A stretch of DNA of 64,000 nucleotides, from NCBI RefSeq assembly GCF_900101505.1, contig NZ_FMZI01000013.1, positions 1-64,000 on the forward strand, in the 5' to 3' direction. Under the pieces are notes generated by a model, which worked only from the letters and a program-made list of their open reading frames with translations, was not told the origin of the DNA and ran no database searches. Made by a program: the position numbers and the translations under genes. Position 1 is the first letter of the stretch, and each line of letters begins with the position of its first letter. Positions 1-7,765 of this stretch are shown here, piece by piece. This DNA is from Antarctobacter albus (GTDB lineage Bacteria; Pseudomonadota; Alphaproteobacteria; Rhodobacterales; Rhodobacteraceae).

Positions 1-272
1 ATAACGGTCGTTTCCTCACCGTGCTCGGCCGCCAGACCCGCCATGATCCGGGCGAAGACGCCCCGATCGCTCCACCGCTTCCACCGGTTGTAGAGTGTCT
101 TGTGGGGGCCGTACTCCCTTGGGGCGTCGCGCCACCGCAAACCGTTGCGATTGATGAAGATAATCCCGCTCAAGACACGCCGGTCGTCGACGCGGGGCTT
201 GCCGTGCGACTTCGGAAAGTAAGGCTCCAGACGCGCCATCTGTGCGTCGCTCAACCAGAAAAGATCAGACAT
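1..272 (-). CDS. IS5-family transposase, N-terminal part (cut by window edge)
   Basis: Reading from the ATG at 272 down to the window edge gives about 90 residues beginning MSDLFWLSDAQMARLEPYFP. This is the characteristic start of IS5-group transposases (DUF4096-like N-terminus), followed by the typical DDRRVLSGI and GLRWRDAPREYGPHKTLYNRW segments. The DDE catalytic part would lie to the left of the window. Many elements of this group make the full transposase by frameshift from two overlapping frames, so whether this copy is intact cannot be judged. The terminal repeat lies just upstream at about 305-336. The family call is confident; the subgroup is inferred. Confidence 0.8.
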   Translation of the reverse strand, partial: MSDLFWLSDAQMARLEPYFPKSHGKPRVDDRRVLSGIIFINRNGLRWRDAPREYGPHKTLYNRWKRWSDRGVFARIMAGLAAEHGEETTV

Positions 273-304
273 GATCACCGCTCGTTTTCGAACCGTGAAA
301 CATG

Positions 305-336
305 CCAGTCAGACCAAATCAATGGGTCCTGACCCT
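305..336. repeat. Terminal inverted repeat end of the IS5-type element
   Basis: The stretch ends in GGGTCAGGACCC on the minus strand (324-335), the kind of outer tip seen on Rhodobacterales IS5-group elements. It lies about 35 bases outside the transposase start. The element probably ends near 335-336, where the flank reads CTAG, compatible with a short TA or CTAG target duplication. The other end is outside the window, so the duplication cannot be confirmed. Confidence 0.55.
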
Positions 337-765
337 AGGGCACGATGCGCCAGACAATTGCCTTGGCACGTGAAGATCTGGATTGGCTCATCGCACCGGA
401 GGCGGATAGGCCGCTAAAAAAAGCGGGATATGCTTGGTGTCGCGGCACAGCGTCTGGAGGCAGGGTTTCCGAAGCGCTGGATTGGAAGGCCCCGGACGGC
501 CCCGGGTTTCTGTCTTGCGTTTACGCCTTGGTGGCTACGATGTGCCAGGAATCCAAATCACCCAAAACTGTCCCAATGGCGCTGACGTCAGACAGCGCGT
601 GCGCTGCCATCGTCACTTACACGACCGGCTCTTGGTCCGAGAAGCAATTCAAACATTGAGCCCGCTGCCGCTGATGGATCGGCGCCATCTTGAACTGAAA
701 CACCAGCCAGCGGGACGTCAGACCTGGTCTGCGGGCAGTGGCCAGCCCAGTTTGGCCGTTCCATT
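337..765. other. Gap between IS end and pqiC, nothing recognised
   Basis: About 430 bases with short open frames on both strands (for example 345-659 plus, 588-788 minus). None has a convincing ribosome binding site or a recognisable protein family. The region lies between the insertion sequence and the end of the pqi operon, so it may be decayed sequence. No strong terminator hairpin was identified after pqiC. Confidence 0.4.
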
Positions 766-1380
766 TCAGCGAGACAGATCCCGGGCAATACTTTCTGTGA
801 GGGATGTTAGAGCCGCTGCTTGTGCCGCGGCGATGGCGGCCGGTCCCTTGTTCGCAAGCGGGATGGCAATGTCGAAAAGCCGCGCCTTGGATGGGAGCGG
901 CGGAGGCACTTGGCGCGGCGGCTTGTCGAAATCCGGGTCGTCGATGGGGTCTGGCGTTTCGGACCCCATGAAGTACTGCCCCGACATGCGGAACACGTTC
1001 TCATTTGTGGCAATGAAGGTCTCGAACCTGATGTCCAGCACCCCCTGCGGCGGCTCAGGGAGCGGCCAGGGCTCGGGTGCCACCTTGGCAGAGGTCATCT
1101 GGTTCAACTGCCGGCTCACCTGAAGCGTCGTCGCGCGTTCCGGCTCATCCGCCCAAAGGCCGAACTCGGCCTCCCGCACGACGCCTTTCTCGTCCTGGAT
1201 CGCGATCTTTTCGTCCGCCGCATAGGTCGGCAGGCTGACCGTCCGGACCAGCAGCGTCGAGACGCTGGCCCGCACATGCAGGTCGGAAGGTTTGCTTTCC
1301 ACGAGGTACTGTGGGCCACCAGTGCCGCAAGCGGTCAGGCTAAATATGGCAAGGGCCGCAGCCAGTGTCTTGAAGGTCAT
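766..1380 (-). CDS. pqiC: PqiC-type ABC transport auxiliary lipoprotein
   Basis: A 204-residue protein with a lipoprotein signal peptide: hydrophobic residues 4-16 end in the lipobox LTAC, giving a lipidated Cys at about 18. The rest matches the size and layout of the PqiC/YmbA family (DUF330), outer-membrane lipoproteins that pair with the MCE protein PqiB. It is the last gene of pqiA-pqiA-pqiB-pqiC, starting one base after the pqiB stop codon, which implies translational coupling. The role in intermembrane lipid transport is inferred from family and operon. The first half, around QYLVESKPSDL, is the usual conserved portion. Confidence 0.85.
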   Translation of the reverse strand: MTFKTLAAALAIFSLTACGTGGPQYLVESKPSDLHVRASVSTLLVRTVSLPTYAADEKIAIQDEKGVVREAEFGLWADEPERATTLQVSRQLNQMTSAKVAPEPWPLPEPPQGVLDIRFETFIATNENVFRMSGQYFMGSETPDPIDDPDFDKPPRQVPPPLPSKARLFDIAIPLANKGPAAIAAAQAAALTSLTESIARDLSR

Positions 1381-1381
1381 G

Positions 1382-3181
1382 TCACCGTCCCATCAGCAGC
1401 GAGTTCGGGTTTCTTTGGAGCGTCCGCGCCAAGGTGCGCAAGGCGTCTGCGGCCTCGCTGATATCGCGCAACGTCGACAGGGCATTGGTGATCAGGCGCG
1501 AGCTGTCGTCATAGGCACTGAGCACGTTTTCGGTCCGGGCGGCAAGCGTATTGAGCCGTGCCGTGAGCTTGGGCAGTTCCGCCACCGCAATTTCCACCGC
1601 GTCAGCCGCGGCGGCGGCCGAGGAAAACACCTTGTTCACGTTCTCGGTCGCCCCGCTTTCGCGCAGGCCAGCCGTGATCTTGCGGGCCTCTTCCAGTGTC
1701 GCCTCGGTCTTGGCAAGCGTTGCCTTCAGATCCGGGACCAGGGTCTGCAATTCCGCCATCGTGGCATTGATGCCGGGCACAAGCGCGCGCGTTTCATCGG
1801 CCGCCACGATGGTATTCGCCGAGTCGATCAACGATTGCAGGGACGCAAGAAGCTCCTCGACGGGCAGGTTGTTGATCCGCTGGAACACGCCTTCGGCCGT
1901 TGCGTTCAGATCGGCGACGTCGGCCTCGACCGTGGGCAGTTGCGGCAGCTTGTCCTCTGTCATCGTGACTTCCGCGGCCTCTGCCTCCGGCAATTCCACG
2001 AGGTCGACGACCAACTGGCCCGACAGCAGGCTTGCCGTCGCCAGCCGGACGCGCAGACCCTGGGCGACGTAGTCGCGCAGGAAATTCAGCCCGTCCTCCG
2101 GTCCGGCCCCTTCGCCAAGGCCCAGCCGCGCCGGGTTGATGGCCAGGGTCGCATGCAGTTGCACGACCTTGCGGCCGCTTTGGTCCGAGGCGATCATGGC
2201 GACGTTTTCGACCGCGCCCACCTGCACGCCGCGAAACCGGACGATCGCCCCTTCCGACAGGCCGCCAATGGATCCGTCGAACACGGCCAGCACCTTGAGG
2301 CTGTCGAGGCTCGGGTCGTCCAGCAGGCTGGCCCGCGCCGCGGCCTGATTGGCGTAGAGCGGAAAGACCTGCCCCTGTTCCACTGCCTCGCCGCCGGCGA
2401 CCATCGTGTCAAAGCTGATCCCACCCTGCACCAGCGAGGCCACGGACGAGAAATCCAGCGACACGCCGCCCGGCCCCAGAGAGACCGAAACGCCCGAGAT
2501 GTCCCAGAAGCGCGTGTTGGTCGAGAGGTTGCGGTCATGTGGGGCCTCGACGAAACCGCGTATGATGACGCCGTCGCCGGTATCGGTCAGTTCAGGTGCC
2601 TCCACCGCCCCCACGGGGATGCCGCGATAGAGGATCGGCGCGCCCGCCACGATCGAATTTCCATCGCGCGCGGACAGCTGTATCGCCGTGCCCTTGCGCG
2701 TCGGATCGGCCAATGGCGCGCGTGCCAGCCCCGCAAAGGCAGTCTGCGCGGTTCCGGCCTCGGAATCCCAGCTGCCCTCGATGTAGACGCCCGACAGCAC
2801 GGTGTTCAGGCCGCTGATGCCCTGCGCGGACACTTCGGGCCGGACGACCCAGAAACGCGCATCCTCGTCCATGTAAGGCGCAAGCTTGCGATCCACCCGC
2901 ACCGCGACGATGACCTCGGACAGGTCGTCGGAAAAGCTGACTGTTTCGACGAGCCCTACAGAAACCTCGCGGTATTTCAGCTCGGTCTTCTCTGCGGCCA
3001 CGCCAGAGGCGCTTGGAAAGGCGATCTCGATCAGCACGCCTCTTTCAGCGTAGCTTTGCCAGGCGATGCCCAGAGACACCGCAAGTGCAAGGATCGGCAC
3101 CAGCCAGACAGGCGACAGCCGCGACATCGGCCCGCGCCGAGCCGGGCGCACGATAGGGTCTGCCGGGGAAGGTTCGGTCAT
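1382..3181 (-). CDS. pqiB: PqiB-type intermembrane transport protein (MCE domains)
   Basis: 599 residues, somewhat longer than E. coli PqiB. A single N-terminal membrane anchor (about 22-43, SPVWLVPILALAVSLGIAW) is followed by repeated MCE/MlaD domains: the first around residues 45-140, the second around 160-270, the third around 285-400. The C-terminal third is helical and heptad-like, as expected for the needle or coiled-coil part that spans the periplasm. The start overlaps the upstream pqiA stop by four bases (ATGA). Known family role: with PqiA and PqiC it forms a periplasm-spanning conduit for lipids. Expression and stress response here are unknown. Confidence 0.92.
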   Translation of the reverse strand: MTEPSPADPIVRPARRGPMSRLSPVWLVPILALAVSLGIAWQSYAERGVLIEIAFPSASGVAAEKTELKYREVSVGLVETVSFSDDLSEVIVAVRVDRKLAPYMDEDARFWVVRPEVSAQGISGLNTVLSGVYIEGSWDSEAGTAQTAFAGLARAPLADPTRKGTAIQLSARDGNSIVAGAPILYRGIPVGAVEAPELTDTGDGVIIRGFVEAPHDRNLSTNTRFWDISGVSVSLGPGGVSLDFSSVASLVQGGISFDTMVAGGEAVEQGQVFPLYANQAAARASLLDDPSLDSLKVLAVFDGSIGGLSEGAIVRFRGVQVGAVENVAMIASDQSGRKVVQLHATLAINPARLGLGEGAGPEDGLNFLRDYVAQGLRVRLATASLLSGQLVVDLVELPEAEAAEVTMTEDKLPQLPTVEADVADLNATAEGVFQRINNLPVEELLASLQSLIDSANTIVAADETRALVPGINATMAELQTLVPDLKATLAKTEATLEEARKITAGLRESGATENVNKVFSSAAAAADAVEIAVAELPKLTARLNTLAARTENVLSAYDDSSRLITNALSTLRDISEAADALRTLARTLQRNPNSLLMGR

Positions 3182-3810
3182 CGGTCCTCCTCGTCTGCGT
3201 CCCAGATCAGCCTCGGGTCGAGGCTTTGCGCAGACAACATCGTAAAGGCTACCGAAAGCGCGAAACTGACTGCCGCAATCCCAGGGTTAACGTTAGCGAC
3301 CGAACCCAGATGGACAAGGGCAGAGAGGATCGCAACCACGAAAACATCGATCATGGACCAGCGGCCGATGAATTCGACCACTTCGAAAAGCATGTGCCGA
3401 TGATGGACCGACATCCGCGAGCGGCGTCCCAGGCTCATGGCCAGGTAGCCGATGGCAAGGAATTTTCCGATCGGGATCAGGATGCTGGCGACGAAGACGA
3501 TGGCGGCCACCGCATAGGCGCCGTGGTGGAAAAGCTCGATCGCGCCGCCGACAATCGTGCTTTCCGAGCTATCGAGCAGCGTGTTTGTCCTCAGCATAGG
3601 GTAGATGTTGGCGGGGAGGTAGACAAGGATCCCCGCTGCAAGCCAGGCCCAGACGCCCTGCAGGGACTTGCGCCCGTCCGGGTCCAGTCCCGAGCCGCAG
3701 CGGCCACAGCTCTCCGTTCCCGGGGGATAGACCCGGCCACAATGGCTGCAGGCGACCAGGCCCGCGCGTTGCGCCGAGATCAGCGCCGCGTCGTTTCCAG
3801 GGATTTCCAT
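3178..3810 (-). CDS. pqiA: PqiA-family membrane protein, second half-size copy
   Basis: 210 residues starting MEIPGNDAALISAQ. A zinc-ribbon-like motif, CSHCG then CGRCG (about residues 20-40), precedes four predicted membrane spans (around 55-75, 95-120, 145-165, 170-190). This is one PqiA repeat. E. coli PqiA carries two such repeats in one chain; here they are separate genes. The start lies inside the end of the upstream pqiA in another frame (31-base overlap), and its stop overlaps pqiB. The ATG at 3810 was chosen because the zinc ribbon follows directly; longer in-frame readings upstream are arginine/proline-rich shadow translation of the first pqiA. Confidence 0.85.
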   Translation of the reverse strand: MEIPGNDAALISAQRAGLVACSHCGRVYPPGTESCGRCGSGLDPDGRKSLQGVWAWLAAGILVYLPANIYPMLRTNTLLDSSESTIVGGAIELFHHGAYAVAAIVFVASILIPIGKFLAIGYLAMSLGRRSRMSVHHRHMLFEVVEFIGRWSMIDVFVVAILSALVHLGSVANVNPGIAAVSFALSVAFTMLSAQSLDPRLIWDADEEDR

Positions 3811-4418
3811 ATTGTATACCGGCACATCGTGTTGTCCTGAAGGACGTTGACGACAACGAGAACTGCAAAAGCCCAGAACGCGGGACCAAGGCTGACCGTG
3901 GCCAGCCCGGCGACCTTGACCAGCGCCACGGCGACACCAAGAACAAATATCTCTGCCATCGACCAGGGGCGCAAGCGTTCGGCCAGCCTGAAGGCATGTG
4001 CTGCGAACCGGTAGGGCTGCCGCTTCTGGACCAGGGGGAGGAGGGTGTAGATGATCGCGACCAGGCGGGCGGTTGGAATCAGGATGATGAGAAAGGCCAC
4101 GGCAATGGCGAGCGGCGCCATGATCCCCTGCGAAAAAGCCATTGCGGCGTCCAGCACGGAAGCGCGGTTGTGCAGGCCCGCCGCCTGCAATTCGATGAAC
4201 GGAAAGAAGACTGCGCCGGTCATCAGGATGGTCGACGTCACTGCCAAGGCAAGAACATTGCGCACTGCGTTCTCTCGGGGAGCGGCCAGAACCCGACCGC
4301 AACGCCGGCAGCATGCGGCATGATTTGTCGGAACACTCGGCTCGACATGCAAGGTGTCGCAAGTCGGACAGGCGATGAGCGGTTTGCCGGCGAAATCGGC
4401 TGGCAGTTCTGTTGTCAC
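3780..4418 (-). CDS. pqiA: PqiA-family membrane protein, first half-size copy
   Basis: 212 residues from a GTG start at 4418, which is preceded by a strong AAGGAGGAAGG ribosome binding site on the minus strand. It carries CPTC and CRRCG metal-binding pairs (residues about 17-45), then four hydrophobic spans (about 55-75, 100-125, 145-170, 175-195). It is the first gene of the pqi operon. The family is the membrane component of the PqiABC lipid transport system. An upstream in-frame reading to 4619 is open but has no good start. The GTG start is an inference from the ribosome binding site. Confidence 0.85.
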   Translation of the reverse strand: MTTELPADFAGKPLIACPTCDTLHVEPSVPTNHAACCRRCGRVLAAPRENAVRNVLALAVTSTILMTGAVFFPFIELQAAGLHNRASVLDAAMAFSQGIMAPLAIAVAFLIILIPTARLVAIIYTLLPLVQKRQPYRFAAHAFRLAERLRPWSMAEIFVLGVAVALVKVAGLATVSLGPAFWAFAVLVVVNVLQDNTMCRYTIWKSLETTRR

Positions 4419-4907
4419 GCACCTTCCTCCTTTGCCTCGCGTTGGGCAGGGACGATGATCGGCCCCGCCTGATTGGTCCGCGTCGAGTGTTAGTGCATGG
4501 TAGGTCGTTGGTCCATCGGGGCGATGGTTTTCACGGCTGACGGGCATTGGCCTGACAGGTTGATTGCGCCAGCAAACTTCAAGCCCCTTGCGCGTCTTTA
4601 ACTTTGACAGCAGGGGCATCGGGAAGCGCGCGGTCTTCTACCGCGCTTACCCGATCGCCTGAACCATCATTGCGACATCGTGGAAATCGGCAACAAGAGC
4701 AGCCGCTCCAAGGCCCGCTTGTATCGAGACCGCCGCTGGCCCGATGCGGCTGCGCTGTGTGGAGGTCACACCGCATAGGGCCAGTTTCCGTGGCGCCGGA
4801 AGGGGGCATCTTTGGACGCCGATAAGGGGACCATAGTCTGTGCCGATTGACACGCAGTCCTTGGTCCTGCCTTGGGATATCGTCTCGCACCGTCTGCTCT
4901 CATTCCA
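4419..4907. other. Gap upstream of pqi operon, holding an IS remnant
   Basis: About 490 bases between the pqi operon and the merR-like gene. The part nearest 4419 should hold the pqi promoter, but no clear -35/-10 pair was identified. The part from about 4630 holds a decayed istB tail, described separately. Other short frames here have no recognisable product. Confidence 0.5.
4630..4870 (+). pseudogene. Decayed C-terminus of an IS21-type IstB helper protein
   Basis: In the frame starting near 4653 the sequence reads DRLNHHCDIVEIGN, which matches the conserved C-terminal signature of IstB ATPases (typically DRLTHHCxIxETGN). It continues to a stop near 4773. The segment that should precede it (STAL) is in a different frame at 4635-4647, so at least one frameshift lies between, and the N-terminal ATPase domain is absent. 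Downstream sequence (IRGP, then SVPIDTQ) resembles the translated terminal region seen in IS21 elements. It is an old insertion scar next to the pqi operon, not a functional gene. The call rests on a short motif. Confidence 0.5.
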
Positions 4908-5312
4908 TTAGCGCCTGTTTGCGGTGCGGCTGGCAAACTCCATCAGGCGTTTGAACTTCGGACAGTCCATGTGGGTCTCGGCCGGGCAATCGGCGACATG
5001 GCGCAAGGCATCCCTCAGCCGTGTCAGCCCCTTGATCTGCTGATCGAGCATGTCTGCGCGCTGGTGCAGCTCGGGGCGCGGCAATTGCGGAGACCCATCC
5101 CCGGCGAACATCCCCTTGATGTCGTCAAGCGAGAACCCGGCCAGTTTCCCCAACGAGATCAAAGCGAGTTGCGTCAGCACCGGGGTATCGAACTGCCGAC
5201 GCAGCCCGTGCCGGCCGACCGATTGGATCAGGCCGATTTCCTCGTAGTACCGAAGCGTCGAGGGCGGGATGCCGCTGTGTCTGGACACCGCGCCGATGTC
5301 GAGAAGATTCAT
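4908..5312 (-). CDS. MerR-family transcriptional regulator
   Basis: 134 residues from the ATG at 5312. The N-terminal winged helix-turn-helix reads MNLLDIGAVSRHSGIPPSTL followed by RYYEEIGLI, the standard MerR signature. The C-terminal part is a coiled-coil dimerisation helix (about 80-115) ending in a tail with DCP and CPKF cysteines near residues 113 and 121. It lacks the SoxR iron-sulfur motif. It is divergent from a drug-type MFS transporter, and the shared region contains a SoxR-like dyad, so it probably controls that transporter and itself. A longer upstream reading to 5456 is poor and would cross the operator, so the 5312 start is preferred; GAGGT lies upstream. Confidence 0.85.
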   Translation of the reverse strand: MNLLDIGAVSRHSGIPPSTLRYYEEIGLIQSVGRHGLRRQFDTPVLTQLALISLGKLAGFSLDDIKGMFAGDGSPQLPRPELHQRADMLDQQIKGLTRLRDALRHVADCPAETHMDCPKFKRLMEFASRTANRR

Positions 5313-5314
5313 GG

Positions 5315-5336
5315 TTGACCTCAAGTTGACTTGAAG
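5315..5336 (+). promoter_or_regulatory. MerR/SoxR-like operator overlapping a -35 element
   Basis: TTGACC at 5315-5320 resembles a -35 hexamer. It is directly followed by the dyad TCAAGT-TG-ACTTGA (5321-5334, perfect 6+2+6), closely resembling the SoxR box core. MerR-type activators typically bind such a dyad inside a spacer of 19-20 bases. The -10 that would follow near 5340-5346 is weak by eye. The element is immediately upstream of the merR start and 48 bases before the MFS start, which fits autoregulation plus divergent activation. Confidence 0.65.
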
Positions 5337-5383
5337 TGGCAGGGTAGCTGTCCACTGGCACTCAAGGCAAGAGGACCCCCGCC

Positions 5384-6808
5384 ATGAACACCGCATCGCA
5401 GAACCGCACCGCCATACCTGTCTTGATCGCTTTGGCAGGGGCGACCTTATCCGCATCGCTTGGGATCAGCGTTGCCTCGGTCCTGTTGCCCACGTTGACC
5501 CGCAGCTTTGCCGTGTCGGTGACCGAGGTACAGTGGGTCGTTTTGGCCTATCTCGTCTCGGTGACCATCGCCATCGTCTCGGCCGGCCGCATTGGCGACC
5601 TCTTCGGTCATCGCCGCGTGCTGATCGGCGGGCTCATTCTTTTCGCTGTCGCTTCGGTCATTTGCGCAACCGCACCGGGTCTTGGTGTTCTGGTTGCGGG
5701 GCGCGCCGCGCAGGGACTGGGTGGGGCGATCCTGATCGCGCTGCCGATGTCCCTAGCCCGTGACCTGGTTCCGGAAGGGCGGCTTGGCATGGCGATGGGC
5801 CTTTTGGGGACCACATCTGCCTTTGGAACGGCGCTCGGGCCGTCGCTGGGTGGTTTGCTCCTGGCCTGGAGCGACTGGCGCCTGGCCTTCTGGCTGCTCG
5901 CCGGGTTTGCCTGTGCGGCGCTGGTCCTGGTTGCCTGGTCGATCAGGTCAGACCACCGGCGAAATGCGGTTTCCGTCCGCGAACTGGATCTGCCGGGAAC
6001 GCTTGTGCTGGTAGTGGCCCTCGCGGCATATGCCCTCGCGACGAGCGGGGGCGTTTCTGGCGTACCGGTGTCGCCACCTGTGCTGATGTCCGGTGCACTG
6101 ATCGCGATTCTTCTGTTTGTTTTCTTGGAATGCCGCGTGGCGGCGCCGCTTGTGCCGATGGGCCTGTTGCGGGACCGGGCCGTGGGCATCGGTTTTGCCA
6201 TGAACCTCGCCATAGGCACGGTCATGATGTCCACCCTGGTGGTCGGCCCATTCTTCCTGGCCTTTTCATTGGGGTTGAGCGAAGCGCAAGTCGGTCTTGT
6301 TCTCGCCGTGGGGCCTGCGGTTGCCGCGGTGTCCGGGATCCCGTCGGGCTGGTTGACCGACCGACTGGGCGCAGGCCGGGTGATGGTCCTGGGGCTGGGT
6401 CAGATCATCATTGGACTGCTTTGCCTGGCCTACCTGCCGCGTCTCTTCGGGGTCGGGGGATATGTCGCCGCGCTGATGGCCTTGACCCCGGCATTCCAGA
6501 TGTTCCTTGCGGCAAACAATACTGCGGTCATGTCTGGTGCCGCGCAGGCGCAACGCGGTCGGCTGTCCGGGCTTCTGGGGCTTTCCCGAAACCTTGGGCT
6601 GATGACCGGCGCATCCGCGATGTCGACCGTCTTTGTCATCTTCCTGGGCACCGGGGATGCCACGCAAGCGACGGCCGAGGAGGTCGGAAGGGCCTTTTCG
6701 ATGACCTTCGCGGGCACCGCGGTGCTGGCCTTGGTCACATTGGCCCTGGCCCTGTGGAGCCTGGCCAGTGGTCGATACAGGACACTGTCACTCCGGCGGA
6801 GTGTATGA
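5384..6808 (+). CDS. MFS efflux transporter, DHA2 (EmrB/QacA-like)
   Basis: 474 residues with repeated hydrophobic spans throughout, consistent with a 12-14 span major facilitator. Recognisable motifs are GRIGDLFGHRRVL (motif A, about residues 68-80) and GTALGPSLGG (motif C, about 148-157), the latter typical of drug/proton antiporters. GAGGA lies about nine bases before the ATG. It is divergent from the MerR-family regulator, with a MerR-type operator between them, so it is likely an inducible efflux pump. The substrate cannot be read from sequence; arginine and aspartate positions do not distinguish multidrug from metabolite export. Confidence 0.88.
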   Translation: MNTASQNRTAIPVLIALAGATLSASLGISVASVLLPTLTRSFAVSVTEVQWVVLAYLVSVTIAIVSAGRIGDLFGHRRVLIGGLILFAVASVICATAPGLGVLVAGRAAQGLGGAILIALPMSLARDLVPEGRLGMAMGLLGTTSAFGTALGPSLGGLLLAWSDWRLAFWLLAGFACAALVLVAWSIRSDHRRNAVSVRELDLPGTLVLVVALAAYALATSGGVSGVPVSPPVLMSGALIAILLFVFLECRVAAPLVPMGLLRDRAVGIGFAMNLAIGTVMMSTLVVGPFFLAFSLGLSEAQVGLVLAVGPAVAAVSGIPSGWLTDRLGAGRVMVLGLGQIIIGLLCLAYLPRLFGVGGYVAALMALTPAFQMFLAANNTAVMSGAAQAQRGRLSGLLGLSRNLGLMTGASAMSTVFVIFLGTGDATQATAEEVGRAFSMTFAGTAVLALVTLALALWSLASGRYRTLSLRRSV

Positions 6809-7013
6809 GCCGATCTGGCCTCTCCGAAGCGGTCTTTCGCAAGAGGGACCGCATGTCCCGCAGCGAAGTGCGGATGGGTGGGGCTGGCGATCGCGTGACA
6901 GAGCCTGCGGCGGCTGTGGTCAGGCACCAAAAAACATGGGAGTTTCCCCGATTTCAAAGGCTTGGTGACAATAACTTGCCTGCGGCAACCTGCGGAATCT
7001 GCTTGAAACGGGT

Positions 7014-7757
7014 ATGGATTTTTCTGTTCTTCAGTTTGCCGCGCTGGCGGCCTCGGCGCTTGTGATAGGGGGGCTCATGGGGGCGACCTCGGTCGGGGGT
7101 GTGCTGCTTGTTCCGATGATTGCCCTGATCTGCGAGGTTCCGATTGCGCAGGCGATCCCTGTGGGCATGACGGTCGCTCTCTGCTCGGGCCTTGCGGGGT
7201 CCTGTGTCTTTGCCCGACATGGCCGGGTCGACAGGCGGGCGGCGCTGGCGTCTTTCGTGCCAGCGGGGCTGGGGGCCATGATCGGGGCGGTCCTGCTGCC
7301 CGTCGTGCCGCCCGGGGTCATCACATGTGGCGTAGTGACGATCTGTGCGCTGGGTTTCGTCGGCAGTCTCCGGAACCGGGATGCCGGACCAACCAAGTCC
7401 GAAGGCATGTCCGGCTCGGTGTTTGGCGCGCTGTTCGGCATGGTGGGGTTGGGCTCTTCCCTGTCGGGAACAAGCGGCCCGCTGCTGTTGGTTCCACCGC
7501 TGCTCTGGCTGGGGAAGGACCCGCGCGAAGTGACCGGTATGGCGCAGGTGATCCAGCTGCCGGTGACTGGCTGTGCCTGTATCGGTTTTGCGGTCCTGAA
7601 CGTGATTGACGTGCAGCTTGTGGCACTGCTTGTCTTGCCGGTTGTGGTCGGCGTCATTGCCGGGGCCCGTTGGGCGCAGGCCCTGGCGCCGGGGCGGTTG
7701 CAGCCTCTGTTGTCTATGGTGCTCTTGCTGGCCGGGCTGCTCACCGTCCTGCGTTGA
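7014..7757 (+). CDS. TauE/SafE-family sulfite/anion exporter
   Basis: 247 residues, almost entirely hydrophobic, with seven to eight predicted spans and two internal repeats. Each repeat carries the glycine/serine-rich motif of this family (GGLMGATSVGGVLLVP at about 19-34; GMVGLGSSLSGTSGPLLLVPP at about 142-162). TauE/SafE proteins export sulfite, sulfoacetate or related anions. It lies convergent with the YeiH-type exporter, only eight bases between the stops, at the end of a sulfur-flavoured gene block. The plausible role is to release sulfite or another product of that pathway; substrate is inferred from family and context. Confidence 0.85.
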   Translation: MDFSVLQFAALAASALVIGGLMGATSVGGVLLVPMIALICEVPIAQAIPVGMTVALCSGLAGSCVFARHGRVDRRAALASFVPAGLGAMIGAVLLPVVPPGVITCGVVTICALGFVGSLRNRDAGPTKSEGMSGSVFGALFGMVGLGSSLSGTSGPLLLVPPLLWLGKDPREVTGMAQVIQLPVTGCACIGFAVLNVIDVQLVALLVLPVVVGVIAGARWAQALAPGRLQPLLSMVLLLAGLLTVLR

Positions 7758-7765
7758 GCGGGAAA

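Noticed and set aside
345-1123. Short plus-strand frames between the IS element and pqi genes
   Set aside because: Partly antisense to pqiC; the rest has no recognisable product or start signal.
1292-3403. 703-residue open frame on the plus strand across pqiB
   Set aside because: Antisense to pqiB and rich in Arg/Gly/His. No ribosome binding site or family, whereas the minus-strand MCE protein is clear. Long antisense frames are common in GC-rich DNA.
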